Shown: in pieces, positions 10,849 through 19,435 of the stretch
Position numbering within the stretch: position 1 is the stretch's first letter
Layout: each line of letters begins with the position of its first letter
Assembly: GCA_018136815.1 (NCBI GenBank)
Contig: CM030936.1
Coordinates: 1,648,569-1,712,568 of the forward strand
DNA: 64,000 nucleotides
Source: Isochrysis galbana
Taxonomy: Eukaryota; Haptophyta; Isochrysidales; Isochrysidaceae
Direction: 5' to 3'
Made by a program: the position numbers and the translations under genes
Notes under the pieces: generated by a model
The model's input: only the letters and a program-made list of their open reading frames with translations
What the model was told of the DNA's origin: nothing
Database searches by the model: none

Positions 10849-11106
10849 TGAGTGGCGAAAGCTTTCTTGTTACTTGTCTCTTAGGGGTCTCTACCCTTGC
10901 ACGGTCCGGTGTCCGTTCAAACGACTCAACCGCCGTAACCGACTCAACCGCCGTAACCGACTCAACCGCCGATCACGTAACCGACACAAAAACAAAACCC
11001 CAACAAGAACAAATGCTTTGCACACCACCTAGCCATAGCTAGGCCTTGGGTTCACGACGCACATTAAGCCTTGCATGAAGCCTTGTATGAAGCCTTGCGC
11101 TTCTCA
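10849..11106 (-). repeat. 3' LTR of the intact Copia element
   Basis: TG...CA-bounded 258-bp LTR containing a threefold 17-bp direct repeat of an ACTCAACCGCCGTAACCG type (about 10920-10970) and short AAGCCTTG repeats near 11070-11100. The threefold repeat is a candidate regulatory array. Confidence 0.93.
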
Positions 11107-11170
11107 CCCCCCCTTGACCTGATCCCCCGGAGAAGGGCAACAAATGAGGGATTCGCAAGGCAGCAAGATC

Positions 11171-14100
11171 TCAGATGCGAACCATGATCAGCCCACGGAA
11201 CTTGGTGAACTTGTTCGCCGCTAAGGGCTTCGTCATCATGTCGGCCACATTGAGCTCGGTCTGAACGTGGTAGACGCGTAACACATTCTTCTGCGTGAGC
11301 TCACGCACGTAGAGCTCACGACGATGGATGTGACGGGCCAAACCCTTCATGATGGGATTGTCCGCGAGTGCCTTTGCACCCTTGCTGTCGGACAAGAGCG
11401 GGCTTGGTTCCGCTTGCTTCCAACCGAGATCCGCGAGCGTGTTACGGAAGTTCTCGATACGCTGCGAAGCGAGGGAGGCCGCCATCGTTTCCGCTTCGTT
11501 GGCCGACAAGGAGATGCTGTTTTGGCGCTTGCTGCCCCAATCGACGAGGCTGCCATTGATGAAGATGAGCCAGCCGCTCGTCGAACGTACTACGTCCCAC
11601 GATGCGTCGACCATGCCGCGTACCATGCCTTCACCTTGACGAAAGAGGCCGATGATGGGGCTATCGCCATTGTTCTTGTAGTACTTGAGGCCCATGGTGC
11701 CACGGTTCTTGAGGTAGAGAAGGCAATGCAGCGCCGCGTGCCAAAGGTTCACGGTGGGGAACGACATCGCGCGGCAAAGTTGGCCCACCGTGTACGAGAT
11801 GTCGGGGTTGCTCACCACGGCGGCGTAGAGGAGACTACCGACGAGGCCGCGGTACTTGGTGCCAAACTTGGGATCGAGCTCCGCCTTGATCCGCTCTTTC
11901 TCGTCTTGCGCCTCGATGACGTCCTTGCCGAGGTACGAGTTGCATGGCGTGTCGACGGTGTTGCGCAGCGTGTCCTCGTACTTGGTCATCTCTTCGAGAT
12001 GCGCGCCCACCAACTTGTTGATGTAGTCTCCTTGGTGAAGAATGATTCCATCACTCACTTCCTTGAGTTGGGCTCCAAGTACTTCATCGAGACCTTCATG
12101 CCAAGTGAGCTTGAAGCCATCCTTCTCCATGGCCTCAAACACCTTGCGCACGAGCTTCATGTCATTGGAGCCCCACGGCATGTCGTCCACGTACGTGGCC
12201 ATGACCATGAAGGAATCCTCATCACGGAGCACGTAGAGGCATGGCTCGCTGAACGCCACAATGAAGCCAAACGCCTCAAGCCACATGGACAACTTGAGCC
12301 ACCAATTGCGGCCGGACTGCACCAAGCCATAGAGCGATTGCCCTAAGAGGGCTGCTAGTTCTTGTCCTTGTTCATCGTACTTGCGGTAGTTCTTGGGCAT
12401 GCGTACCCAAACGCGCTCGTTGGGGGGCAACTCGCTCTGCGTGTACGCGGAGATGGCGTCGGCGGCGCCCTTGTACGTGCACATGATGACGGAGATGACG
12501 CAGAACAGTCGAAAGCCGCCATGGGAGATGGTTGGCGAGTACGAGAGGTCAAAGTCAATGCCCGGTACTTGGCGGAAGCCTTGAACGTACATGCGCGACT
12601 TGCGGATGCCGTCGCGCTTGTAGCGGAGGGTCTCACCTAGTGGGATGGCGCGTCCCACTTCCTTGATTGGCTTCTCGTCGATGAAGGTCTTGTTGGTCAC
12701 CAAGGTGTTGTACTCCTTCATGCGCGCCTCCTCCCACAAGTCTTGTTCATCTTGTGGTAGGAACTTGAGTTGGTGCGGCTTGAAGGGCTTTGGGAAGCCG
12801 ATGTAGATGGCGTCGTTGCACACCTCGGTCGCCATCAAGATCTTGTGGCACATCGACGCCGAGTACTCGCTTGCACTCTCGTCGCCAAAGACAGTGTTGT
12901 CGTTGCCCAAGGTGGAGTAGTCCATCACCGTGTACGGGAGCTCCTCTCCCGCGATGCGGCTTGAGCGGCGTGGTGCGGTGTCCTCCTTGCCATCTTCCGA
13001 CTCGAATGGCCCGCGTTGCACTTCGCCACTTGGCGTAAGCGTATCGTTATCCTCCTCATCGGACTCGATGATGCGGCGGTGACGTTGAGGAGCTCGGATA
13101 GGCGACGTGGTGTCGGAGGCATTGTCGCTATTGTCCTCTTCCACCTCCGTGATGGGGCCCGAGTAGGAATGCTCCGAGGGCGTGTAGTCCGGATCCTCGT
13201 GGTCCTCCGGGATGCCAAACGCGTAGATTGAGCCATGCATCTTGCCGTATTGGTCGGTCTTGTCAATGGGGATCTCACCCCCCCTCGTGGTTTTCCACGG
13301 AAACTCGGACTCCATGAAGGTGGCGTGCACACCGCTCACAAACACCTTGCCCGTCTCGAGCGACATGAAGATGTTGCCCGTGTGGTAGCGTGCCGGGCCC
13401 AAGTAGATGCACTCTTGTGCTTGCTCCGACAAGTTGTTGTCGCGGTACGCCTTGGGCTTTTGCACGATGGCCTTGCAACCGAACACCTTGAGCATGCTCA
13501 GGTTGACCGTGTGGCGGATGCCGGCACGCACTAGAGGAGGAGCAGTGTCTTTGGCGCCGGGGATGCGGTTGATGATCACCATCGCGGGATAGAGCGCAAA
13601 CTCCCAATACTCTTGGGGGGCATTGCACCCCAGGAGCAATGGACGCATGGTGCGCTCGAGCAACTTGACCGCGATTTCCGCAGGGTTGCCCCACGGCTCG
13701 TACGGGTTGCTCTCTTGCTTGCGGATCAAGTTGCTATCGCAAATCTCTTGCACCTTGTCGCTCTTGAGCACGGGCTCATTGTCCGAGTGCAAGCGCTTCA
13801 CGATGAAGAACCCTTGCGTGTCCGCCAAGAAGCGCTGCAACATCGTTGGATGCTCCGACTTGAAGCGCATGGGATACGCGAACACGAGGCCGGAGAAGAC
13901 GTCGTAGAACACGTCCACGTACTTGTAGCCCGTGAGCACGCTGCGGCAAGGCATAGTGAGGATGTCGTTGGTGATAACGTCCCCAACGGCGCTTGTCATC
14001 CATGGTCCTCCTCCTCCGCCTCCGGGTCGACGTTGCGCATTGGCCTTGAGCGCGACCTCGTTGACGTCTTCCGCCTTCCTTGCTTGAAGGCGCTTGAGGT

Positions 14101-15694
14101 TGGCGGGCACGTCGACGGAGTAGTCCGGCAGGCGGCGGAGGCGATCATCGCTAGGCGATCCAAGTCGCGCGCGCCAAATCTCCTTTGCCTCCTCATGCGT
14201 GGCGTGCATGTCCTTGTGCTTGTCGGTGGTGTACGGTCCAAGCGAGTACGCCTTGGTCGTCTCGCCCTTGGGGATGGGCCGTACATCCACATAGAAGCCT
14301 TGGGAGTCGTCACCCATGGTGAAAGGCATGAATGCACCTCCCGGAAGTTCAAAGCCATTCACCTTGCCCATGATGCACTTCATATCATCATTGCGTGAGC
14401 ACGCCTTGTGGGTGGAGAGCATGTTGCGTTTGAATGGACCAAATGATGCGTCGGGCTTCTCGACCACATGCCATCCAAGGGGTGCACCGGCTTGAGTGCG
14501 CACAAGTGCAAGGAACTTGGCGGTGCCGGTGCCCCAAGTCTTGATTGCCTTGCCACTTGCCACCTCAACCATGTCCGTGCGCGTCTCATCCACGCCGTCC
14601 GGGAAGAAGCTGATGTCGTTGAAGTAGTCGGCCCCGGTGGCGCCCGAGTCGATGAGGATGCGCAGCGAATCATTCTCGGTGTTCTTGGTCGTGGTTGCAC
14701 AGATCTTGTTGCAGGTGAAGGTGAGGCGTCCACCACTTTGCTTGTTTTCCTTCTTCATCTTGGCATCATAGAGGTTGGCCTTGATCTTGGCTTGGAGGCC
14801 CTCCGGCACCTTGTCCCAATCGATCAAGTGCGCGGTGTCGGGGTTGGACCAGCAGATGCCCGTGTGCATGCGGTCGCAGTGGGAGCAAGGCTTCTTGTCC
14901 TTGTTGTTGTTGCTCCTACCACCTCCACGCCCACCTTGGCCAGCCTTGAAGCCCGCCTCATAGGCCTTCTTGATGGCATCCGTGTCATCCTCGGTCTTGG
15001 TCGCTTGCATTGCACGTTGGCCCGGACGCACCGTGGAGCGCACCGCCTCATGCTTATGGGCGATGGCCGCAGCCTCCACAAGGTTCTTGTGCACCATATC
15101 AGGCCTCTTGCGGTGCTCAACTTCCAAGGAGCCCCATGCCTTGTCCACTTCACGAAGGACTCCTTCTCCACATCCAATGAAGCTCGCTTTCATGTCGAGG
15201 CACAACTCGGCGACGGAGACTTCGCGCGCGGTGCCCTTGAGTCCTTGGAAGATGCCAAACATGTTGTCAAAGCGGTTGGTGACCTCCTCCCTTGAGGGGA
15301 ACTCCTGGAGGTTGGTCATCTTGAGTGTGTCATACTCCATCTTCTTGTCTTCAGCCTTGTCTTCGGTGTTGACCGCCACGTGCAACTCGTCGATGTGTTT
15401 GAACGCACGGTGGCCGTCGTACTTCTCTTCCTCCTCATCCGTGTAGAGCACATCCAAGGTGGCCACAAGCTTGTCATCCTTGATGCACATGATGAGGAGG
15501 TCATATGCCTTGTTGAGTTCCACCTGGGTGGCTTCCTTGTCCTTGTTGGCGTCATCGACGCTTTCCGTCTTGTTCTTGAGCATCGCACGTCGGCAACCGT
15601 TCTTGCCGGCCATCGCGAGCAACTTGGGCCTGAATGCTCTCCATTCAGCACCATCCTTGTTGTAGAAGAAGATCTTGTCATTGTTCTTGTCCAT
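11171..15694 (-). CDS. Copia gag-pol polyprotein (1507 aa)
   Basis: The polyprotein builds particles, copies the element RNA and integrates the cDNA. Order along the protein: an N-terminal gag domain (about 1-270); a short Cys/His knuckle CSHCDRMHTGIC near 285, spaced differently from the usual CX2CX4HX4C; a protease with ILIDSGATG near 350; an integrase core with NDILT, HSDNE and GNPAE as candidate DDE residues (about 600-730); a reverse transcriptase with YVDD near 1180; and RNase H with SANEAET and SDSKGAK followed by the C-terminal HIHRRELYVRE and NVADMMTKPLA typical of Copia. It starts at ATG 15694, 30 bases inside the 5' LTR, and has no stops or frameshifts. All expected domains are present in Copia order (integrase before RT). 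Confidence 0.95.
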   Translation of the reverse strand: MDKNNDKIFFYNKDGAEWRAFRPKLLAMAGKNGCRRAMLKNKTESVDDANKDKEATQVELNKAYDLLIMCIKDDKLVATLDVLYTDEEEEKYDGHRAFKHIDELHVAVNTEDKAEDKKMEYDTLKMTNLQEFPSREEVTNRFDNMFGIFQGLKGTAREVSVAELCLDMKASFIGCGEGVLREVDKAWGSLEVEHRKRPDMVHKNLVEAAAIAHKHEAVRSTVRPGQRAMQATKTEDDTDAIKKAYEAGFKAGQGGRGGGRSNNNKDKKPCSHCDRMHTGICWSNPDTAHLIDWDKVPEGLQAKIKANLYDAKMKKENKQSGGRLTFTCNKICATTTKNTENDSLRILIDSGATGADYFNDISFFPDGVDETRTDMVEVASGKAIKTWGTGTAKFLALVRTQAGAPLGWHVVEKPDASFGPFKRNMLSTHKACSRNDDMKCIMGKVNGFELPGGAFMPFTMGDDSQGFYVDVRPIPKGETTKAYSLGPYTTDKHKDMHATHEEAKEIWRARLGSPSDDRLRRLPDYSVDVPANLKRLQARKAEDVNEVALKANAQRRPGGGGGGPWMTSAVGDVITNDILTMPCRSVLTGYKYVDVFYDVFSGLVFAYPMRFKSEHPTMLQRFLADTQGFFIVKRLHSDNEPVLKSDKVQEICDSNLIRKQESNPYEPWGNPAEIAVKLLERTMRPLLLGCNAPQEYWEFALYPAMVIINRIPGAKDTAPPLVRAGIRHTVNLSMLKVFGCKAIVQKPKAYRDNNLSEQAQECIYLGPARYHTGNIFMSLETGKVFVSGVHATFMESEFPWKTTRGGEIPIDKTDQYGKMHGSIYAFGIPEDHEDPDYTPSEHSYSGPITEVEEDNSDNASDTTSPIRAPQRHRRIIESDEEDNDTLTPSGEVQRGPFESEDGKEDTAPRRSSRIAGEELPYTVMDYSTLGNDNTVFGDESASEYSASMCHKILMATEVCNDAIYIGFPKPFKPHQLKFLPQDEQDLWEEARMKEYNTLVTNKTFIDEKPIKEVGRAIPLGETLRYKRDGIRKSRMYVQGFRQVPGIDFDLSYSPTISHGGFRLFCVISVIMCTYKGAADAISAYTQSELPPNERVWVRMPKNYRKYDEQGQELAALLGQSLYGLVQSGRNWWLKLSMWLEAFGFIVAFSEPCLYVLRDEDSFMVMATYVDDMPWGSNDMKLVRKVFEAMEKDGFKLTWHEGLDEVLGAQLKEVSDGIILHQGDYINKLVGAHLEEMTKYEDTLRNTVDTPCNSYLGKDVIEAQDEKERIKAELDPKFGTKYRGLVGSLLYAAVVSNPDISYTVGQLCRAMSFPTVNLWHAALHCLLYLKNRGTMGLKYYKNNGDSPIIGLFRQGEGMVRGMVDASWDVVRSTSGWLIFINGSLVDWGSKRQNSISLSANEAETMAASLASQRIENFRNTLADLGWKQAEPSPLLSDSKGAKALADNPIMKGLARHIHRRELYVRELTQKNVLRVYHVQTELNVADMMTKPLAANKFTKFRGLIMVRI

Positions 15695-15724
15695 GTCTCT
15701 TTGTCTCTCGGCGGGGGTACCAGA

Positions 15725-15982
15725 TGAGTGGCGAAAGCTTTCTTGTTACTTGTCTCTTAGGGGTCTCTACCCTTGCACGGTCCGGTGTCCGTTCAAACGA
15801 CTCAACCGCCGTAACCGACTCAACCGCCGTAACCGACTCAACCGCCGATCACGTAACCGACACAAAAACAAAACCCCAACAAGAACAAATGCTTTGCACA
15901 CCACCTAGCCATAGCTAGGCCTTGGGTTCACGACGCACATTAAGCCTTGCATGAAGCCTTGTATGAAGCCTTGCGCTTCTCA
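15725..15982 (-). repeat. 5' LTR of the intact Copia element
   Basis: Same 258 bp as 10849-11106 with no difference noted by eye. As the 5' LTR it would hold the promoter; no TATA box is obvious. Confidence 0.93.
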
Positions 15983-17722
15983 AGTGAGGATGTCGTTGGT
16001 GATAACGTCCCCAACGGCGCTTGTCATCCATGGTCCTCCTCCTCCGCCTCCGGGTCGACGTTGCGCATTGGCCTTGAGCGCGACCTCGTTGACGTCTTCC
16101 GCCTTCCTTGCTTGAAGGCGCTTGAGGTTGGCGGGCACGTCGACGGAGTAGTCCGGCAGGCGGCGGAGGCGATCATCGCTAGGCGATCCAAGTCGCGCGC
16201 GCCAAATCTCCTTTGCCTCCTCATGCGTGGCGTGCATGTCCTTGTGCTTGTCGGTGGTGTACGGTCCAAGCGAGTACGCCTTGGTCGTCTCGCCCTTGGG
16301 GATGGGCCGTACATCCACATAGAAGCCTTGGGAGTCGTCACCCATGGTGAAAGGCATGAATGCACCTCCCGGAAGTTCAAAGCCATTCACCTTGCCCATG
16401 ATGCACTTCATATCATCATTGCGTGAGCACGCCTTGTGGGTGGAGAGCATGTTGCGTTTGAATGGACCAAATGATGCGTCGGGCTTCTCGACCACATGCC
16501 ATCCAAGGGGTGCACCGGCTTGGGGGCGCACAAGTGCAAGGAACTTGGCGGTGCCGGTGCCCCAAGTCTTGATTGCCTTGCCACTTGCCACCTCAACCAT
16601 GTCCGTGCGCGTCTCATCCACGCCGTCCGGGAAGAAGCTGATGTCGTTGAAGTAGTCGGCCCCGGTGGCGCCCGAGTCGATGAGGATGCGTAAGGCATCA
16701 TCCTCGGTGTTCTTGGTCGTGGTTGCACAGATCTTGTTGCAGGTGAAGGTGAGGCGTCCACCACTTTGCTTGTTTTCCTTCTTCATCTTGGCATCATAGA
16801 GGTTGGCCTTGATCTTGGCTTGGAGGCCCTCCGGCACCTTGTCCCAATCGATCAAGTGCGCGGTGTCGGGGTTGGACCAGCAGATGCCCGTGTGCATGCG
16901 GTCGCAGTGGGAGCAAGGCTTCTTGTCCTTGTTGTTGTTGCTCCTACCACCTCCACGCCCACCTTGGCCAGCCTTGAAGCCCGCCTCATAGGCCTTCTTG
17001 ATGGCATCCGTGTCATCCTCGGTCTTGGTCGCTTGCATTGCACGTTGGCCCGGACGTACCGTGGAGCGCACCGCCTCATGCTTATGGGCAATGGCCGCAG
17101 CCTCCACAAGGTTCTTGTGCACCATATCAGGCCTCTTGCGGTGCTCAACTTCCAAGGAGCCCCATGCCTTGTCCACTTCACGAAGGACTCCTTCTCCACA
17201 TCCAATGAAGCTCGCTTTCATGTCGAGGCACAACTCGGCGACGGAGACTTCGCGCGCGGTGCCCTTGAGTCCTTGGAAGATGCCAAACATGTTGTCAAAG
17301 CGGTTGGTGACCTCCTCCCTTGAGGGGAACTCCTGGAGGTTGGTCATCTTGAGTGTGTCATACTCCATCTTCTTGTCTTCGGCCTTGTCTTCGGTGTTGA
17401 CCGCCACGTGCAACTCGTCGATGTGTTTGAACGCACGGTGGCCGTCGTACTTCTCTTCCTCCTCATCCGTGTAGAGCACATCCAAGGTGGCCACAAGCTT
17501 GTCGTCCTTGATGCACATGATGAGGAGGTCATATGCCTTGTTGAGTTCCACCTGGGTGGCTTCCTTGTCCTTGTTGGCGTCATCGACGCTTTCCGTCTTG
17601 TTCTTGAGCATCGCACGTCGGCAACCGTTCTTGCCGGCCATCGCGAGCAACTTGGGCCTGAATGCTCTCCATTCAGCACCATCCTTGTTGTAGAAGAAGA
17701 TCTTGTCATTGTTCTTGTCCAT
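15983..17722 (-). pseudogene. Older Copia element: gag-protease half (580 codons)
   Basis: The minus strand encodes gag, the Cys/His knuckle and the protease ILIDSGATG region, almost identical to the intact copy with a handful of substitutions. The frame breaks off at VGDVITNDILT where the younger element inserted at the AGTGA target; the sequence continues at 10848. The start ATG at 17722 and the leader with the PBS-like TGGTACC are retained. Confidence 0.92.
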
Positions 17723-17752
17723 GTCTCTTTGTCTCTCGGCGGGGGTACCAGA

Positions 17753-17998
17753 TGAGTGGCGAAAGCTTTCTTGTTACTTGTCTCTTAGGGGTCTCTACCC
17801 TTGCACGGTCCGTTGTCCGTTCAAACGACTCAACCGCCGTAACCGACTCAACCGCCGTAATCGACTCAACCGCCGGTCACGTAACCGACACAAAAACAAA
17901 ACCCCAACAAGAACAAATGCTTTGCACACCACCTAGCCATAGCTAGGCCTTGGGTTCACGACACACATGAAGCCTTGCATGAAGCCTTGTGCTTCTCA
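17753..17998 (-). repeat. 5' LTR of the older Copia element (246 bp)
   Basis: Matches the 258-bp LTR but with substitutions and a shorter 3' AAGCCTTG region, so it is a little older than the inserted element. Its right neighbour is Copia pol from another copy rather than unique host DNA. Confidence 0.88.
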
Positions 17999-18830
17999 TT
18001 GTGGCACATCGACGCCGAGTACTCGCTTGCACTCTCGTCGCCCAAGACGGCGTTGTCGTTGCCCAAGGTGGAGTAGTCCATCACCGTGTACGGGAGCTCC
18101 TCTCCCGCGATGCGGCTCGAGCGGCGTGGCGCGGTGTCCTCTTTGCCATCTTCCGACTCGAATGGCCCGCGTTGTACTTCGCCACTTGGCGTAAGCGTGT
18201 CGTCATCCTCTTCGTCGGACTCGATGATGCGGCGATGCCGTTGAGGAGCTCGGATAGGCGACGTGCTGTCAGAGGCGTTGTCGCTAGCATCCTCTTCCAC
18301 CTCCGTGATGGGGCCCGAGTAGGAATGCTCCGAGGGCGTGTAGTCCGGATCCTCGTGGTCCTCCGGGATGCCAAACGCGTAGATTGAGCCATGCATCTTG
18401 CCGTATTGGTCGGTCTTGTCAATGGGGATCTCACCCCCCCTCGTGGTTTTCCACGGGAACTCGGTCTCCATGAAGGTGGCGTGCACACCGCTCACAAACA
18501 CCTTGCCCGTCTCGAGGGACATGAAGATGTTGCCCGTGTGGTAGCGTGCCGGGCCCAAGTAGATGCACTCTTGTGCTTGCTCCGACAAGTTGTTGTCGCG
18601 GTACGCCTTGGGCTTCTGCACGATGGCCTTGCAACCGAACACCTTGAGCATGCTCAGGTTGACCGTGTGGCGGATGCCGGCACGCACTAGAGGAGGAGCA
18701 GTGTCTTTGGCGCCGGGGATGCGGTTGATGATCACCATCGCGGGATAGAGCGCAAACTCCCAATACTCTTGGGGGGCATTGCACCCCAGGAGCAATGGTC
18801 GCATGGTGCGCTCGAGCAACTTGACAGTAG
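17999..18830 (-). pseudogene. Third Copia copy: integrase-to-linker remnant
   Basis: The minus strand encodes VKLLERTMRPLLLGCNAPQE through the acidic linker to YSASMCH, matching the middle of the Copia polyprotein with more substitutions than the other copies. It is bounded by the 17753-17998 LTR on one side and a 20-base AT-rich sequence (CATCTTCAAGAAAATTTTT) on the other. A similar AT-rich string occurs at about 45698-45722. Confidence 0.85.
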
Positions 18831-18850
18831 GCATCTTCAAGAAAATTTTT

Positions 18851-18924
18851 ATGTCCGACAGCAAGGGTGCAAAGGCACTCGCAGACAATCCCATCATGAA
18901 GGGCTTGGCGTTTGACCGCCCTAC
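18851..18924 (+). mobile_element. Copia RNase H fragment fused to a TTTGACCGCCCTA end
   Basis: Bases 18854-18910 encode SDSKGAKALADNPIMKGLA in plus orientation, the RNase H segment of the Copia family, here inverted relative to its neighbours. It passes directly into GCGTTTGACCGCCCTACC (18908-18924), the terminal motif of another repeat family. This marks a composite junction. Confidence 0.75.
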
Positions 18925-19435
18925 CATGCGCTGAACTAAGTACTAAGTACTACTGTATAAATAAACTTAGTTACACCCTCGAAATCGAAAACAATCCAGG
19001 ATCGAAGGTGGGGAGGGGAGAGGAGTTGGGAAACAAGGGATGTAAGGGCAATGTCGCTGGCGTTGTGGTTTGTACCACGTCCGCTCTAGGTGGCAGCCCC
19101 GAACCTCTAGATGTTTGCCTTTTTTACAAGTAATTTCGTTCGCCACTCGCACGCAGCCATCCTTTCTGCGTACATTTCTAAACCCGGGAGATTGGCCGGA
19201 CATCGATCTCGCACTGACGCAGTCATACCAGCAACAGCCACTGTGGCGATCGGAACATGCCGACCCACAAACAAAGGCTGCAGTAAAGAAGTACGCGCAG
19301 CAGCACGTCGCGGCCGTCACAAGGGGTATGCCTTTTTTAAAAGCAATTTCGTTCGCCACTCGCACGCAGCCATCCTTTCTGCGTACATTTCTAAACCCGG
19401 GAGATTGGCCGGATATCGATCTCGCACTAACGCAG
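18925..19435 (+). repeat. Tandem duplication downstream of the cysteine-repeat gene (213-bp period)
   Basis: Segments 19116-19238 and 19329-19451 are nearly identical over 123 bp and offset by 213 bp. The right copy overlaps the last codons and stop of the minus-strand gene ending at 19436, so the duplication covers its 3' end and UTR. Between 18925 and 19110 nothing gene-like is seen. Confidence 0.8.

Larger units (their letters stand above)
10849..15982 (-). mobile_element. Full-length Ty1/Copia LTR retrotransposon
   Basis: LTRs of 258 bp (10849-11106 and 15725-15982) begin TG and end CA, and are indistinguishable by eye. The element is flanked by the 5-bp target duplication AGTGA (10844-10848 and 15983-15987), typical of Copia. 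On the minus strand a primer-binding-site-like TGGTACCCCCGCCG starts two bases inside the 5' LTR, and a purine tract AAGGGGGGGG abuts the 3' LTR (around 11107-11115). One uninterrupted gag-pol frame fills the interior. Matching LTRs and an intact frame suggest recent, possibly ongoing activity. It sits inside an older copy of the same family. Confidence 0.95.

Noticed and set aside
11324-12346. A 340-codon plus-strand frame across the Copia pol region
   Set aside because: Antisense shadow of the RT/RNase H coding sequence; the minus strand carries all expected retroelement motifs.
18925-18960. Possible tRNA or small RNA near the TTTGACCGCCCTA end
   Set aside because: AAGTACTAAGTACTAC is a short palindromic repeat; no cloverleaf or conserved T-loop could be drawn.
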